The notes: generated by a model from the sequence alone, not told the origin. A stretch of DNA of 64,000 nt from Anaerolineales bacterium (GCA_003105035.1 PQAL01000003.1:62001-126000), one strand, 5' to 3'. Counted from the first letter of the stretch, positions 46,075-54,454 are shown. Made by a program: numbers and translations.

Positions 46075-46677
46075 TTATTTCCGGTATAGCAAGAAACCGA
46101 GCAAAGCCGTGACCAGGATAATGATCGCCGGGTTGATCTTGGTGAAGGTCAGTAAGACAAACGCCCCTAGGGCGAATAATAGTTTATCCCACCCCTGGGC
46201 CAATGCCTGGCCCCAGCCTAGTTTCTGGACACCAAACACATTTTTAGCCATGTCATAGGCCGTCCAAAGCAGCAAGCCAACCACCACAGGCCTGACTGCC
46301 TGTAGCATGGCCTTGACCGCCACACTGTTCTTGATTCCAAAGAAGAATACAATGAGGATCAGCATCAAGACTGTGGTTGGGATGACCGTACCCACTGCCG
46401 CCGAAATAGCACCTGGTGCACCCGCCAGTTTATAGCCAACGTACGCCGAAACCTGCGGCGCTATCGGCCCGGGGATGGCGTTGCCGATCGCCACAGCATC
46501 TGCAAATTCGTCGGGAGTGATCCATGGGACCGGGTCGATTTGCCCTGGAGGCGTCCAGGTGGCACTGGTCGTCTCGCGCTGCATCAACGCCAGCGATGCA
46601 GGACCTCCACCCCAGGAGAACATGGCTACACGGGTGAAGAGAATGAATATTTGCCAGAGCAAGAGCATATTGATCAT
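46075..46677 (-). CDS. chrA: chromate transporter family protein (single half-size domain)
   Basis: A 200-residue membrane protein with the CHR domain. Motifs: FTRVAMFSWGGGPASLAL (residues ~13-30), AVAIGNAIPGPIAPQVSAYVGY. Full-length ChrA has two such domains; short forms usually occur as gene pairs, but only one copy is seen here. It may make homodimers or pair with a copy elsewhere. The next gene downstream is mutY. Confidence 0.87.
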   Translation of the reverse strand: MINMLLLWQIFILFTRVAMFSWGGGPASLALMQRETTSATWTPPGQIDPVPWITPDEFADAVAIGNAIPGPIAPQVSAYVGYKLAGAPGAISAAVGTVIPTTVLMLILIVFFFGIKNSVAVKAMLQAVRPVVVGLLLWTAYDMAKNVFGVQKLGWGQALAQGWDKLLFALGAFVLLTFTKINPAIIILVTALLGFLLYRK

Positions 46678-46747
46678 ATTCCTATGAATTTAAACAAAAT
46701 CAGGTATTACCACTAGCATTTCAAGGGTAATATCTCTCGATTGAACC

Positions 46748-47050
46748 TCACATCTGGAATCCAGCCTTGGCTGGGACGATCTTGTATTGATAGTTCTCCA
46801 CGTAATCCAGCAGCTTGTTGACCAAACCCTGCCATTCATTTGAATCGAGGATGCTCTGCATTTCAACCAGGTCAGGCATCTGGGCGGTGGCCATGATCTG
46901 TGGCTGTTCACCATACATGGTCAGCCAGGCGTCTTTTAACTCCATCCCAAGCTGCTGTACCTGTGGGATGAATTCACGTACCACAAATTCGAAGTATTCC
47001 TGCTCGCGACCTGGGGTGATATCCCAGGTCATGATTAGTTTAACGGTCAC
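46748..47050 (-). CDS. small conserved hypothetical protein, dimeric alpha-beta barrel-like
   Basis: A 100-residue soluble protein. Alternation of a strand (VKLIMTWDI), a helix (REQEYFEFVVREFIPQVQQL) and later elements suggests a ferredoxin-like dimeric alpha/beta barrel fold. I know no function. It lies between the metallo-beta-lactamase gene and the chromate transporter, same strand. Confidence 0.65.
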   Translation of the reverse strand: MTVKLIMTWDITPGREQEYFEFVVREFIPQVQQLGMELKDAWLTMYGEQPQIMATAQMPDLVEMQSILDSNEWQGLVNKLLDYVENYQYKIVPAKAGFQM

Positions 47051-47068
47051 GGTAATGCTCCATTACGA

Positions 47069-47713
47069 TCAATGTTGGTATTCCAACACCACCACATGGG
47101 TTTCTTCGGGGATCATGCTCTTGGTGACTTTAAGCGAAGGTTGCGCCTTGATTGAGCCAAGCCCCATTTCTTTGAGAAATTTGCTGAGCGGCGCTAACTT
47201 GAGATTGCATGAAGCAGTGCCGTAGTGCATGGGGATGACAAATCCAGGTTCTAGCAAGCTGATCACTTCAGCTGCTTTGGCTGCATTGAGGCCACCACCG
47301 CCTCCCACGGGAACCAGTGCAATGTGAACCGTGCCCAGTGCTTCAATCTCCGTCTGGCTGGGTACCCGGCGGAGGTCACCCAAATGGGCGACAGTCACAC
47401 CTTCATAGTCAAATACATACAGGGTGTTGCGTGGCTCCTCGGACTCGTTTTTCCCATATCCATTGGTCTGGATACCCGTAATGAACACACCCCCGATTTC
47501 ATACTCGCCGGGTGTGGTGATCAAGTGAGAATAGCCTTTCACTGAATTGGTATAACTATGACCAGGCGCTTCATGGCTGACCGCAAGGATATCCGCCTTT
47601 AGCTTAAGGGGTTCGTATCCCACCACGGTGGCATCATAAGGGTCGGTGACAACCGTTGCCAGGTTGCGCTCGGTCATGCGAAAACAAGATAAACCATACC
47701 AGGTGATCTCCAT
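47069..47713 (-). CDS. metallo-beta-lactamase fold hydrolase (UlaG-like)
   Basis: A 214-residue protein from the ATG at 47713, with GGAGG 5 bases upstream; the frame to 47734 lacks this. It begins MEITWYGLSCFRMTE, as in the UlaG-like group. The metal motif is degenerate: SHEAPGHSY where most have THxHxDH. GDLRRVPS and IPMHYGT are the other metal positions. It may still bind metal, but the altered motif leaves its activity open. Confidence 0.83.
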   Translation of the reverse strand: MEITWYGLSCFRMTERNLATVVTDPYDATVVGYEPLKLKADILAVSHEAPGHSYTNSVKGYSHLITTPGEYEIGGVFITGIQTNGYGKNESEEPRNTLYVFDYEGVTVAHLGDLRRVPSQTEIEALGTVHIALVPVGGGGGLNAAKAAEVISLLEPGFVIPMHYGTASCNLKLAPLSKFLKEMGLGSIKAQPSLKVTKSMIPEETHVVVLEYQH

Positions 47714-47811
47714 GCAGCCTCCATCGATGGACAAATTATATCATTGGCGCACCTCAGGCTGCCTCCCCCTCGGAGAGGGGCAGTTTACACACATGGTATG
47801 ATAGCTTTACC

Positions 47812-48591
47812 ATGGCTAAGCAACCGCCCAACTTACATACCAGCCTTTCACCAACCGCCCAGGTGAGCGAGCTGGGTGTGAATCACTGGCACCTTCAAAT
47901 CCCTGCGGATGCTGGCTATGGGTATCGCCTCGCCCAGCTTGACGACCATGCAGGATTACGGCGGAAAAATTTTGTTTGGAAGCCTCCCCTTTCTTTACAA
48001 CTACAAGCACGTGTCTCTAATCAGCATCTTCCCGGCACATGGGGATTTGGCTTCTGGAATGACCCTTTTAGTTTTTTAATAGCCTATGGTGGCCGGCTCA
48101 GCCGATTCCCCACGCTTCCACAGGCAGCCTGGTTTTTCCATGCCTCGCCACACAATTACCTGTCCTTCCGCGATGACCTTCCAGCCAGCGGTTTCCTGGC
48201 AGCCACTTTTCGTTCAATTAACCTGCCTGCGATCTTGTTAGCCCTGGCGGCACCAGCCATCGGATTTACCATCATCCCACAAGCTGCACGCTATATTCGT
48301 CGGTTAATTCGGCGCATGGTCTCCCAGGATGCGGCTGCATTGGAGATCGATGTCACCCAGTGGCACAGCTATGGTATCAAATGGGAAACCGAGCTGCTCA
48401 TCTTCACGGTAGATGATAAGCCAGTAATGCAGACCCAGGTGTTACCCCAACCGCCACTCAGCCTGGTGATCTGGATTGACAACCAGTATGCCGCCCTGCC
48501 ACCCGTAGGCCGGCTGAAATTTGGCACCTTGCCGAACCCCGAACCAACCTGGATGGAGATCAGGGATATCCAGGTGTTTGGCGATGAATAA
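47812..48591 (+). CDS. concanavalin-like/GH16-like domain protein, function unknown
   Basis: A 259-residue protein. WGFGFWNDPF and WHSYGIKWETELLIFTVDDKP resemble the jelly-roll fold of glycoside hydrolase family 16; the first is split from the second by a hydrophobic insert (~residues 140-165) that looks like an amphipathic or membrane-associated helix. The catalytic ExDxxE motif of GH16 is not apparent, so this is probably a binding or non-catalytic relative. It is the first + strand gene after the mutY cluster, 97 bases before the chelatase gene. Confidence 0.6.
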   Translation: MAKQPPNLHTSLSPTAQVSELGVNHWHLQIPADAGYGYRLAQLDDHAGLRRKNFVWKPPLSLQLQARVSNQHLPGTWGFGFWNDPFSFLIAYGGRLSRFPTLPQAAWFFHASPHNYLSFRDDLPASGFLAATFRSINLPAILLALAAPAIGFTIIPQAARYIRRLIRRMVSQDAAALEIDVTQWHSYGIKWETELLIFTVDDKPVMQTQVLPQPPLSLVIWIDNQYAALPPVGRLKFGTLPNPEPTWMEIRDIQVFGDE

Positions 48592-48687
48592 TTCAACCGG
48601 AAATATCTGGTCAACTTCTCGCTGCAACAATTCCACATGAGAGTATAATATACGCTTGCTTGGCAGGAGGCTGAACCAAATAACGTA

Positions 48688-49839
48688 ATGCGACCCGTCT
48701 ATCCCTTCACAGCTATCGTTGGGCAAGAGCGCATGAAGCGCTCGCTGGTCCTTAACGCGGTTGATCAGCGTATCGGGGGTGTGTTGATTCGCGGCGAGCG
48801 CGGCACCGGCAAATCGACCGCGGCACGCGCCATGGCAGCCTTACTACCTGAGATCCAGGTTTTTGCTGATTCGCCATTCAACGATGACCCTGAAGCCCCA
48901 CTCACCTGGTCGGATTGGGTCAAGGAGCGCAAAGCCCTGGGCGCTGAGCTGAAGGTGGTGAAGCGCCGGATCGCGTTCATCGACCTGCCAATCAGCGCTA
49001 CGGAAGACCGGGTGGTCGGCACGCTGGATATCGAAGTGGCCATCCAGAGGGGCGAGCGCCTGTTCGAGCCAGGCGTGCTGGCTGCTGCCAACCGTGGCTT
49101 ATTGTACATCGACGAGGTCAACCTGCTGGACGATCATGTGGTAGACCTGCTGCTTGATTCGGCTGCCATGGGGGTTAATGTCGTCGAGCGTGAAGGAATC
49201 TCCTTCGCCCATCCAGCCCGCTTCATCCTGGTCGGGACGATGAATCCAGAAGAAGGTGACCTGCGGCCCCAATTATTGGACCGTTTTGCCCATTCTGCTG
49301 AAATCTACGGCATTCGTGAAGCGCGTGAGCGTGTGCTGATCATGGAACGCAATCTTGCTTTTGAGGAAGACCCCGAAAAGTTCCGCCACCAATGGGAAGA
49401 CAAGGAACGTGAACTATCCCATCAGATCGAGCTGGCACGCAAACTGGTGGACCAGGTCACCTACAGTAGCCGTGACTTGCTGTCGATTGCTTCGCTTACT
49501 GCCTCGCTCAACGTGGAAGGTCACCGTGCCGACCTGGTGATCCTCAAAACCGCCCGGTCCCAGGCAGCGTTCGAGGGCCGTAAATCTATCACCGAACGCG
49601 ATATCGCTCTCGCCGCTGAGCTGGCTCTACCCCATCGCATCAGGCAGGGTCCTTTCCAGCAGGCCGTCGTCTCAGAAGACGAACTTCAGGAACGTATCGA
49701 ACAGCTGCAGGGTTCATCAGCCAGTGCCGGAGAACCCGAACCAGTGGCGGAGGACGAAGATCATTCTCCACGGTTTGATAAAAAAAAAAGACCTAAACCT
49801 CACCTCGGAGCAAGACCAACGGAATCTGAACCAGAGTGA
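48688..49839 (+). CDS. Mg/Co-chelatase AAA subunit (ChlI/BchI-like); frame leads into VWA frame at an A10 run
   Basis: A 383-residue AAA+ ATPase. Walker A is GERGTGKST (residues ~30-38), Walker B LLYIDEVNLL, and DRVVGTLDIEVAIQRGE and LLDRFAHSAEI are typical of chelatase I/D subunits. After about residue 345 the sequence turns acidic and basic (EPVAEDEDHS, then DKKKRPKP). The frame ends 50 bases beyond a run of ten A (49780-49789). The next open frame (+1) encodes a VWA domain, and skipping one A joins both into a protein of ~687 residues, the length of fused ChlD-type proteins. So this could be the short product of a frameshifting gene, or half of a gene broken by a homopolymer error. Confidence 0.88.
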   Translation: MRPVYPFTAIVGQERMKRSLVLNAVDQRIGGVLIRGERGTGKSTAARAMAALLPEIQVFADSPFNDDPEAPLTWSDWVKERKALGAELKVVKRRIAFIDLPISATEDRVVGTLDIEVAIQRGERLFEPGVLAAANRGLLYIDEVNLLDDHVVDLLLDSAAMGVNVVEREGISFAHPARFILVGTMNPEEGDLRPQLLDRFAHSAEIYGIREARERVLIMERNLAFEEDPEKFRHQWEDKERELSHQIELARKLVDQVTYSSRDLLSIASLTASLNVEGHRADLVILKTARSQAAFEGRKSITERDIALAAELALPHRIRQGPFQQAVVSEDELQERIEQLQGSSASAGEPEPVAEDEDHSPRFDKKKRPKPHLGARPTESEPE

Positions 49840-50752
49840 GCCGACGCGCCAGAGCGTCTTTGATGTTGGGAATGCGTATTGGTGGGATGGGGGAGAAAAA
49901 GTCAAGATTGGTGAATCCTTCAGGCCGCGCAATCTGAATACGAATCTAGACCAGCTGTACCGCAAGCGGGCAGGCAGGCGTTCGCGCACCCACACGGACC
50001 GCAAGCGCGGGCGGTATATCCAGGCTCGCCCTGCCAACGGGAAAGCAGATGACCTGGCTTTTGATGCCACGATCCGGGCTGCGGCACCATTTCAAAAAGA
50101 GCGTACAGAGCTGCGCAAACGGGTGGCATTCGCCATCCGTCCGTCTGATTTCCAGCGTAAAGTGCGGGTGAAAAAGACTGCCAACCTGGTGCTCTTCGTA
50201 GTGGATGCGTCCTGGTCGATGGCAGTAGCCGAGCGTATGTCAGCGACCAAGGGTGCCATCCTATCTTTGCTCACCGATGCTTACCAGCGCCGCGACCGGG
50301 TTGGGTTGATCGTCTTCCAGAAAGACCGCGCTACCATGGTTTTACCACCCACCAACTCGGTCATGTTGGCCCAGCGCGCTCTGGCAGATATCCCCGTGGG
50401 CGGGAAGACGCCGCTTTCGGCCGGTCTATTCATGGCGCACCAGACGCTGGCACGCGAGAAGATCCTCCATCCAGACGTCCAACCGCTGGTCATATTGCTC
50501 ACCGATGGAGCCGGGAATGTCGCCATGTCATCCATGCCAGCCCAAGAGGAAGCCCACCGCCTGGCCGAGCAGATCGCCGCGGATGATATCCGCTGTGTGG
50601 TGGTCAACATGGAACATGCCGCCTTTGACCAGGGCCTGGCCCAGACGTTGGCTGATCACCTGGAAGCCCCCTGCTACACCCTGAGCGAGCTCAAAGCTGA
50701 AACACTCTACAAAGCCGTTAAAGACGAGATGGAAACCGGTCGGGGGTTATAG
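49724..50752 (+). CDS. chelatase VWA domain (ChlD/BchD C-terminal half), likely fused to preceding AAA gene by frameshift
   Basis: A 342-codon frame. The VWA domain has the metal-ion motif DASWS (LVLFVVDASWSMAVAERM), and TNSVMLAQRALADIPVGGKT and VILLTDGAGNVA follow. The frame opens at a GTG at 49724 with no ribosome-binding site, inside the AAA gene. Real coding in this frame probably begins after the A10 run at 49780-49789, in the Gln/Asn/Arg-rich linker (DLNLTSEQDQRNLNQSEP) typical of ChlD. Chelatase D subunits carry AAA, an acidic linker and VWA in one chain, so the two frames together match that plan. Confidence 0.85.
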   Translation: MPENPNQWRRTKIILHGLIKKKDLNLTSEQDQRNLNQSEPTRQSVFDVGNAYWWDGGEKVKIGESFRPRNLNTNLDQLYRKRAGRRSRTHTDRKRGRYIQARPANGKADDLAFDATIRAAAPFQKERTELRKRVAFAIRPSDFQRKVRVKKTANLVLFVVDASWSMAVAERMSATKGAILSLLTDAYQRRDRVGLIVFQKDRATMVLPPTNSVMLAQRALADIPVGGKTPLSAGLFMAHQTLAREKILHPDVQPLVILLTDGAGNVAMSSMPAQEEAHRLAEQIAADDIRCVVVNMEHAAFDQGLAQTLADHLEAPCYTLSELKAETLYKAVKDEMETGRGL

Positions 50753-50799
50753 CCATCGTCATCATCAGCAAGTTTTTTGGTTCTTGACAACCATATACT

Positions 50800-50857
50800 G
50801 TCATTGCGGAATCCATGGTGGTCTTCCGTGGAACGAGCGTAGCAAGTGAAGCAATCC
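50800..50857. repeat. 58-base repeat, left cluster copy 1
   Basis: Begins GTCATTGCGGAATCC and ends GAAGCAATCC; the ends ATTGC and GCAAT are inverted to one another, with a further internal dyad around CCATGG. Differs from copy 2 (50896-50953) at about 4 positions. Confidence 0.85.
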
Positions 50858-50895
50858 CCTTTGAATAAGCATATTCCCTATTGACCTTTTTGGTT

Positions 50896-50953
50896 GTCAT
50901 TGCGGAATCCATGGCGGTCTTCCATGGAAGGGGCGTAGCAAGTGAAGCAATCC
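50896..50953. repeat. 58-base repeat, left cluster copy 2
   Basis: Same orientation and length as the copy at 50800-50857, 38 bases away. TCCATGG and CCATGGA inside it can form a stem. Outside the repeats this 263-base gap is plain A/T-rich sequence. Confidence 0.85.
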
Positions 50954-51015
50954 GCTCTTAACCATCTGCCGGTAAGCTAAACCAATAGATAATAAACTAA
51001 CTTTATATATAGACT

Positions 51016-51312
51016 ATGTCTGAAAGACAATACTTTATTTACATCATGACGACTATGATGAACACGGTCTTATACACTGGTGTAACCAATGACCTGAGAC
51101 GGAGAGTCTTTGAGCATCGATCTGGGAAAGGCAGAAACTTCACGAACCGTTATAAAGTGTATAAGCTAGTGTATTATGAAACGGGGAGCAGCATCGATGC
51201 AGCGCTTACCCGAGAAAAGCAGATCAAAGGTGGCTCGAGGGGGAAAAAGATCGAATTGATCAAAAGCATCAATCCAAACTGGGAGGATATATTTGATAAG
51301 TATTTCGAATAA
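51016..51312 (+). CDS. GIY-YIG nuclease-domain protein
   Basis: A 98-residue single-domain protein. QYFIYIMT with YTGVTNDLRRRVFEHRSG supplies the GIY-YIG core (Y-Y pair, Arg); YKLVYYETGSSIDAALTREKQIKG carries the catalytic Glu region, and the C-terminus has NPNWEDIF. Such small nucleases are common but their role is mostly unknown. No SD is visible. The gene is flanked on both sides by repeats in opposite orientation (50800-50953 and 51356-51499). Confidence 0.9.
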   Translation: MSERQYFIYIMTTMMNTVLYTGVTNDLRRRVFEHRSGKGRNFTNRYKVYKLVYYETGSSIDAALTREKQIKGGSRGKKIELIKSINPNWEDIFDKYFE

Positions 51313-51355
51313 TTCTATCGGACAGGGGAGAATCTAATGCAGAAATGAATGTGCA

Positions 51356-51395
51356 GATTGCTTCAACCAGCCAAAAACGCTGATTTCGCAATGAC
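51356..51395. repeat. 40-base repeat, right cluster copy 1 (inverted relative to left cluster)
   Basis: Reads GATTGCTTC ... GCAATGAC, the reverse complement of the ends of the left repeats. The middle part differs from the left copies. Confidence 0.8.
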
Positions 51396-51408
51396 GACGG
51401 GATGTGTG

Positions 51409-51448
51409 GATTGCTTCAACCAGTGAAAAAAGCTAGTTTTGCAATGAC
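51409..51448. repeat. 40-base repeat, right cluster copy 2
   Basis: Same size and direction as 51356-51395; begins GATTGCTTCAACCAG and ends TTGCAATGAC. Confidence 0.8.
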
Positions 51449-51460
51449 AACCGGAAGAGC

Positions 51461-51499
51461 GGATGACCACACCGGCAAAAACACCAGTTTCGCAATGAC
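51461..51499. repeat. degenerate repeat, right cluster copy 3
   Basis: The right end (CAGTTTCGCAATGAC) matches the other copies, but the left end has decayed (GGATGACCAC). The remaining bases up to 51612 show no gene. Confidence 0.6.
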
Positions 51500-51612
51500 A
51501 TTCAAAGCTGCAGACTGCTTTGCTATTATTTACAACAACAAGCAATTGACCAGCCTTCAACCAGAGTCGGTTGAGTATCTTCTCGAAGGATTTAAATTAT
51601 TTTCCTGACTGA

Positions 51613-52293
51613 CTACTCGTGAGTATCCAGCCTTGGATTTTTCAAGCCCGTCCTCAGTTTATTCCCGGCTTCGCGCTTCACTCGGCCAGCCAACACCGGG
51701 TCATATTCCTCCAAAAAACGCTGCACTGCCTGCGCATCGAAATACACCAGCTCGCGCAGCGCCCATGACAGGGCTTTGACGACCATGTCGGTATGGTCTG
51801 CGGCAAGCAATCGGCAAATCAACAGCGTCCGCGTTGTATCGCCCTTGCCTCCCAACGAGCGGACGTTGAACGCCACCGTGCTCACCAGCGCTGCCCTACG
51901 CCACCACAGGTCGGGATAACCTGCCCACCGAATGATCAAGGCATCCCCAATCAGTCCATCCCGCCACAGCGGACCTGATAGCGTGCGGGCGAACGAATCG
52001 GTCGCCCACCAGCTATCGATTCCCTGTCCAAGCTGCTCCAATTCATCCTCACTTAGGCAATGATAGGCTGCCCGGTGGGAGGTGATCAGCTCGTAGGCCT
52101 GCCAGCGATGGCCGTACGTAAATAGCAGCAAGCGAGCGAAGCTCAGCACATCTTCTGCGGGAGCTTGCTTCAGGAGCGCTGAATACTTTCGGCTGATTGC
52201 TCGTTCTGACTTCGTATTTTGTAGGGTGAGAAGGCGATGCTCTGCATCAAAGCTGGCAGCCAGCTCAGTCGGTGAGAGCGCTTCGAGGGCCAT
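51613..52293 (-). CDS. DNA alkylation repair protein (AlkD-like, HEAT-repeat)
   Basis: A 226-residue all-helical protein from the ATG at 52293, which overlaps the acetyltransferase stop (ATGA). WWRRAALVSTVAFNVRS and MVVKALSWALRELVYFD, with a terminal KLRTGLKNPRLD, match AlkD-like glycosylases that excise alkylated bases. A longer frame to 52338 lies inside the neighbour and is rejected. Confidence 0.87.
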   Translation of the reverse strand: MALEALSPTELAASFDAEHRLLTLQNTKSERAISRKYSALLKQAPAEDVLSFARLLLFTYGHRWQAYELITSHRAAYHCLSEDELEQLGQGIDSWWATDSFARTLSGPLWRDGLIGDALIIRWAGYPDLWWRRAALVSTVAFNVRSLGGKGDTTRTLLICRLLAADHTDMVVKALSWALRELVYFDAQAVQRFLEEYDPVLAGRVKREAGNKLRTGLKNPRLDTHE

Positions 52294-52850
52294 CAAGCCT
52301 CTTTGCGTGGGGCGCGGATATCGATATTGACTTCCCATATCCCATCCACGTATCGCTGCTTGTGGGGTAAACCGCTGCGTTTGATCAAGTCCAGCATGCG
52401 CGTGTTGCCCATGTCGAGGTTGCCGCGCAGATGGTTGAATCCTTTTGCCTTGGCATAATCAACCAATTTCCATAGCAGTAATTTACCTATTCCCCGCCCC
52501 TGGAATTCATCCCCAACGATCACAGCCGATTCGGCTGTCTTTGGGTGAACCTTATCCAGCAATGCGTAGCGTGAGACACCTACCACAATTTCACGATCGT
52601 TTTCAAGCATGGTGGCCACGAAAGCCATCTGGGTGTTGTAATCGACCGTTGCCAGGCGCAAGGCTTCTTCATTTGCAAGTACTTTTTTATAGCTCAAAAA
52701 ACGCAGGTAGATACTCTGCGTAGATAGACGCATAAAAGTATTTTGCAGGTCATCGGCGTCATCCGGATGAATCGGACGGATGGTGATGGTCGTTCCATCC
52801 ACCAGTTTGACAGTATCAGGAGTTAATAAGCTATTTTCTTGAGGTAGCAT
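52293..52850 (-). CDS. GNAT-family N-acetyltransferase
   Basis: A 185-residue acetyltransferase. The acetyl-CoA-binding motif is VGDEFQGRGIGKLLLWKLVDYAK (motif A), read from about residue 113 on as GDEFQGRGIGKLL. The N-terminal TIRPIHPDDADDLQNTFMRLS is typical of the GNAT domain found after CoA-binding proteins in acyl-CoA-synthetase-like enzymes. It is translationally coupled with the AlkD-like gene. Confidence 0.9.
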   Translation of the reverse strand: MLPQENSLLTPDTVKLVDGTTITIRPIHPDDADDLQNTFMRLSTQSIYLRFLSYKKVLANEEALRLATVDYNTQMAFVATMLENDREIVVGVSRYALLDKVHPKTAESAVIVGDEFQGRGIGKLLLWKLVDYAKAKGFNHLRGNLDMGNTRMLDLIKRSGLPHKQRYVDGIWEVNIDIRAPRKEA

Positions 52851-53010
52851 AAGGGATCCACAGGTATTTCCCTACATTCTATCTCACAATGACCAAAATG
52901 AATGAATAAACTCAATGAATCCTCCTATAAGCAAGCTTGAATTATAGGTGGTTTTCTGATAAAGTATAAAAACGAACAGATAATATCTACACATAGAGGT
53001 AATTTCAAGC

Positions 53011-53574
53011 GTGCTCGTTGCCAAACAAGTTGCGGATCTGATCACGTTGAGCCGGGGAGTTTTAGCTTTTGTGCTAACCGGGTTGGGGTTCCTGGCTGGC
53101 AGTGAGGCACTCCCGTTGGCTGCTGGTTTGATGATCCTGGACTGGTGTGGGGATATTCTGGACGGACCCATAGCCCGCCGTAGTCGGGTCTATTATCACT
53201 CGTGGATTGGAGATCACGATCTGCAGATCGATATGACTGTCGCGGTGGGTTTGCTTTTATATATGCTGGCAGCGGGATATGTCAGCTGGTGGTTGGGAGT
53301 GATCTACCTGATCACCTCTGCCCTCTTCTTCCTGAGATTTGGCGTCACGCCTGCGCCTGGCATGCTCTTCCAGGCACCTATCTATTTCTGGTTTATCCGG
53401 ATCCTTCTTCAGTATGCACCAGGGCTGGGCGCCTTAATTGTAGTGCTCATCCTGGCCGTAGTCCTCATCACCTGGCCGAAGTTTCCCAAGGTGGTCGTGC
53501 CGAGCTTCTTGAATGGCATGCGCAAGGTATTCAATCCTCCGCATGGCAAGAATCGCAACCAGCCAAGGGATTAA
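53011..53574 (+). CDS. CDP-alcohol phosphatidyltransferase family protein (variant motif)
   Basis: A 187-residue membrane protein with about 5 hydrophobic segments. The segment DILDGPIARRSRVYYH carries the DxxDGxxAR start of the CDP-alcohol phosphatidyltransferase motif, then GDHDLQID; the spacing to the later Asp residues differs slightly from the canonical pattern, so activity is likely but not certain. The start is GTG with AGAGGT 10 bases upstream. Substrate unknown; would act in phospholipid synthesis. Confidence 0.75.
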   Translation: MLVAKQVADLITLSRGVLAFVLTGLGFLAGSEALPLAAGLMILDWCGDILDGPIARRSRVYYHSWIGDHDLQIDMTVAVGLLLYMLAAGYVSWWLGVIYLITSALFFLRFGVTPAPGMLFQAPIYFWFIRILLQYAPGLGALIVVLILAVVLITWPKFPKVVVPSFLNGMRKVFNPPHGKNRNQPRD

Positions 53575-53745
53575 TCTCCCCGAGTAGCTATCTGTTGACT
53601 ATTTTCGTGGGGATACACCTTTCCCGCGAAACAAACCCTGAACACCTAGCAGGTGTTAAATATACGTAAATAACGCAATGATTTCCTGGTTTCGCATTAC
53701 AATATGCCTTCATTGGCAAGAACCTGGAGTGAGGAGCAATCCGTA

Positions 53746-54267
53746 ATGGAATTCTTCGATGTCATAAAAAACCGGCATTCGATCCGCACGTTCACCAATC
53801 AGCCCGTTGAGGCTGAAAAGCTGCAAAAGATCCTGGAAACGGCCAACCTGGCACCCTCAGCCGGTAATTTGCAGGCCTATGAAATTTACGTCGTAATGGA
53901 TGCGAAGAAACGCGACGGATTGTCTTGTGCCGCCCTCGCCCAGGAATATATCGCCGTGGCTCCAGTGGCCTTGGTGTTCTGCACCCATCCTGAGCTGACC
54001 CAAGGTCGATATACCGAGCGTGGGACACGGTTGTATACCGTTCAGGATGCCACAATCGCTTGCTCGTTTGCCATGCTGGCTGCCACTGCCCTGGGGTTAG
54101 GTTGCGTATGGGTCGGGACCTTTGATGAAAAGGTGGTGCGCACGATCATCGGGGCACCCGAGAGCCAGGTGCCGGTGGTCATCCTGGCGGTCGGTTACCC
54201 AGCCGAATTCCCCGATCAACACCCTCGCCGCCCCCTGGACCAAATTACGCATTTAGTAAACAACTAA
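53746..54267 (+). CDS. nitroreductase family protein
   Basis: A 173-residue FMN-dependent oxidoreductase from the ATG at 53746, preferred because GAGGAG lies 10 bases upstream. MEFFDVIKNRHSIRTFTNQP is the family's N-terminal phosphate-binding loop; NLAPSAGNLQAYEIYVV and LGLGCVWVGTFDEKV are further core parts. Physiological substrate unknown. Confidence 0.92.
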   Translation: MEFFDVIKNRHSIRTFTNQPVEAEKLQKILETANLAPSAGNLQAYEIYVVMDAKKRDGLSCAALAQEYIAVAPVALVFCTHPELTQGRYTERGTRLYTVQDATIACSFAMLAATALGLGCVWVGTFDEKVVRTIIGAPESQVPVVILAVGYPAEFPDQHPRRPLDQITHLVNN

Positions 54268-54279
54268 AATAGAAACACC

Positions 54280-54420
54280 AAGTACACAACGGTCACTATG
54301 GACAAAAACTTTTTATTAATTTTTTAAAAATAACAAAAGATACTCAGTGCTAAAGTTGTAAATAATTAAAAATGACAGCGTTCAGCAAATTAATGTTTTT
54401 ATATATATCTTTGTGTACTT
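54280..54420. repeat. A/T-rich segment with short terminal inverted repeats
   Basis: AAGTACACAA (54280-54289) and TTGTGTACTT (54411-54420) bracket about 120 A/T-rich bases with no gene. It fills the gap between the convergent nitroreductase and alcohol dehydrogenase genes. It may be a miniature element or a loose terminator. Confidence 0.45.
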
Positions 54421-54454
54421 TGCTTCCTTCGTGTCCTTTGTGTTAATATCTTTA

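Noticed and set aside
50800-50953. Possible CRISPR array
   Set aside because: Only two copies, uneven spacer, repeats of 58 bases with internal dyads, and no cas genes nearby.
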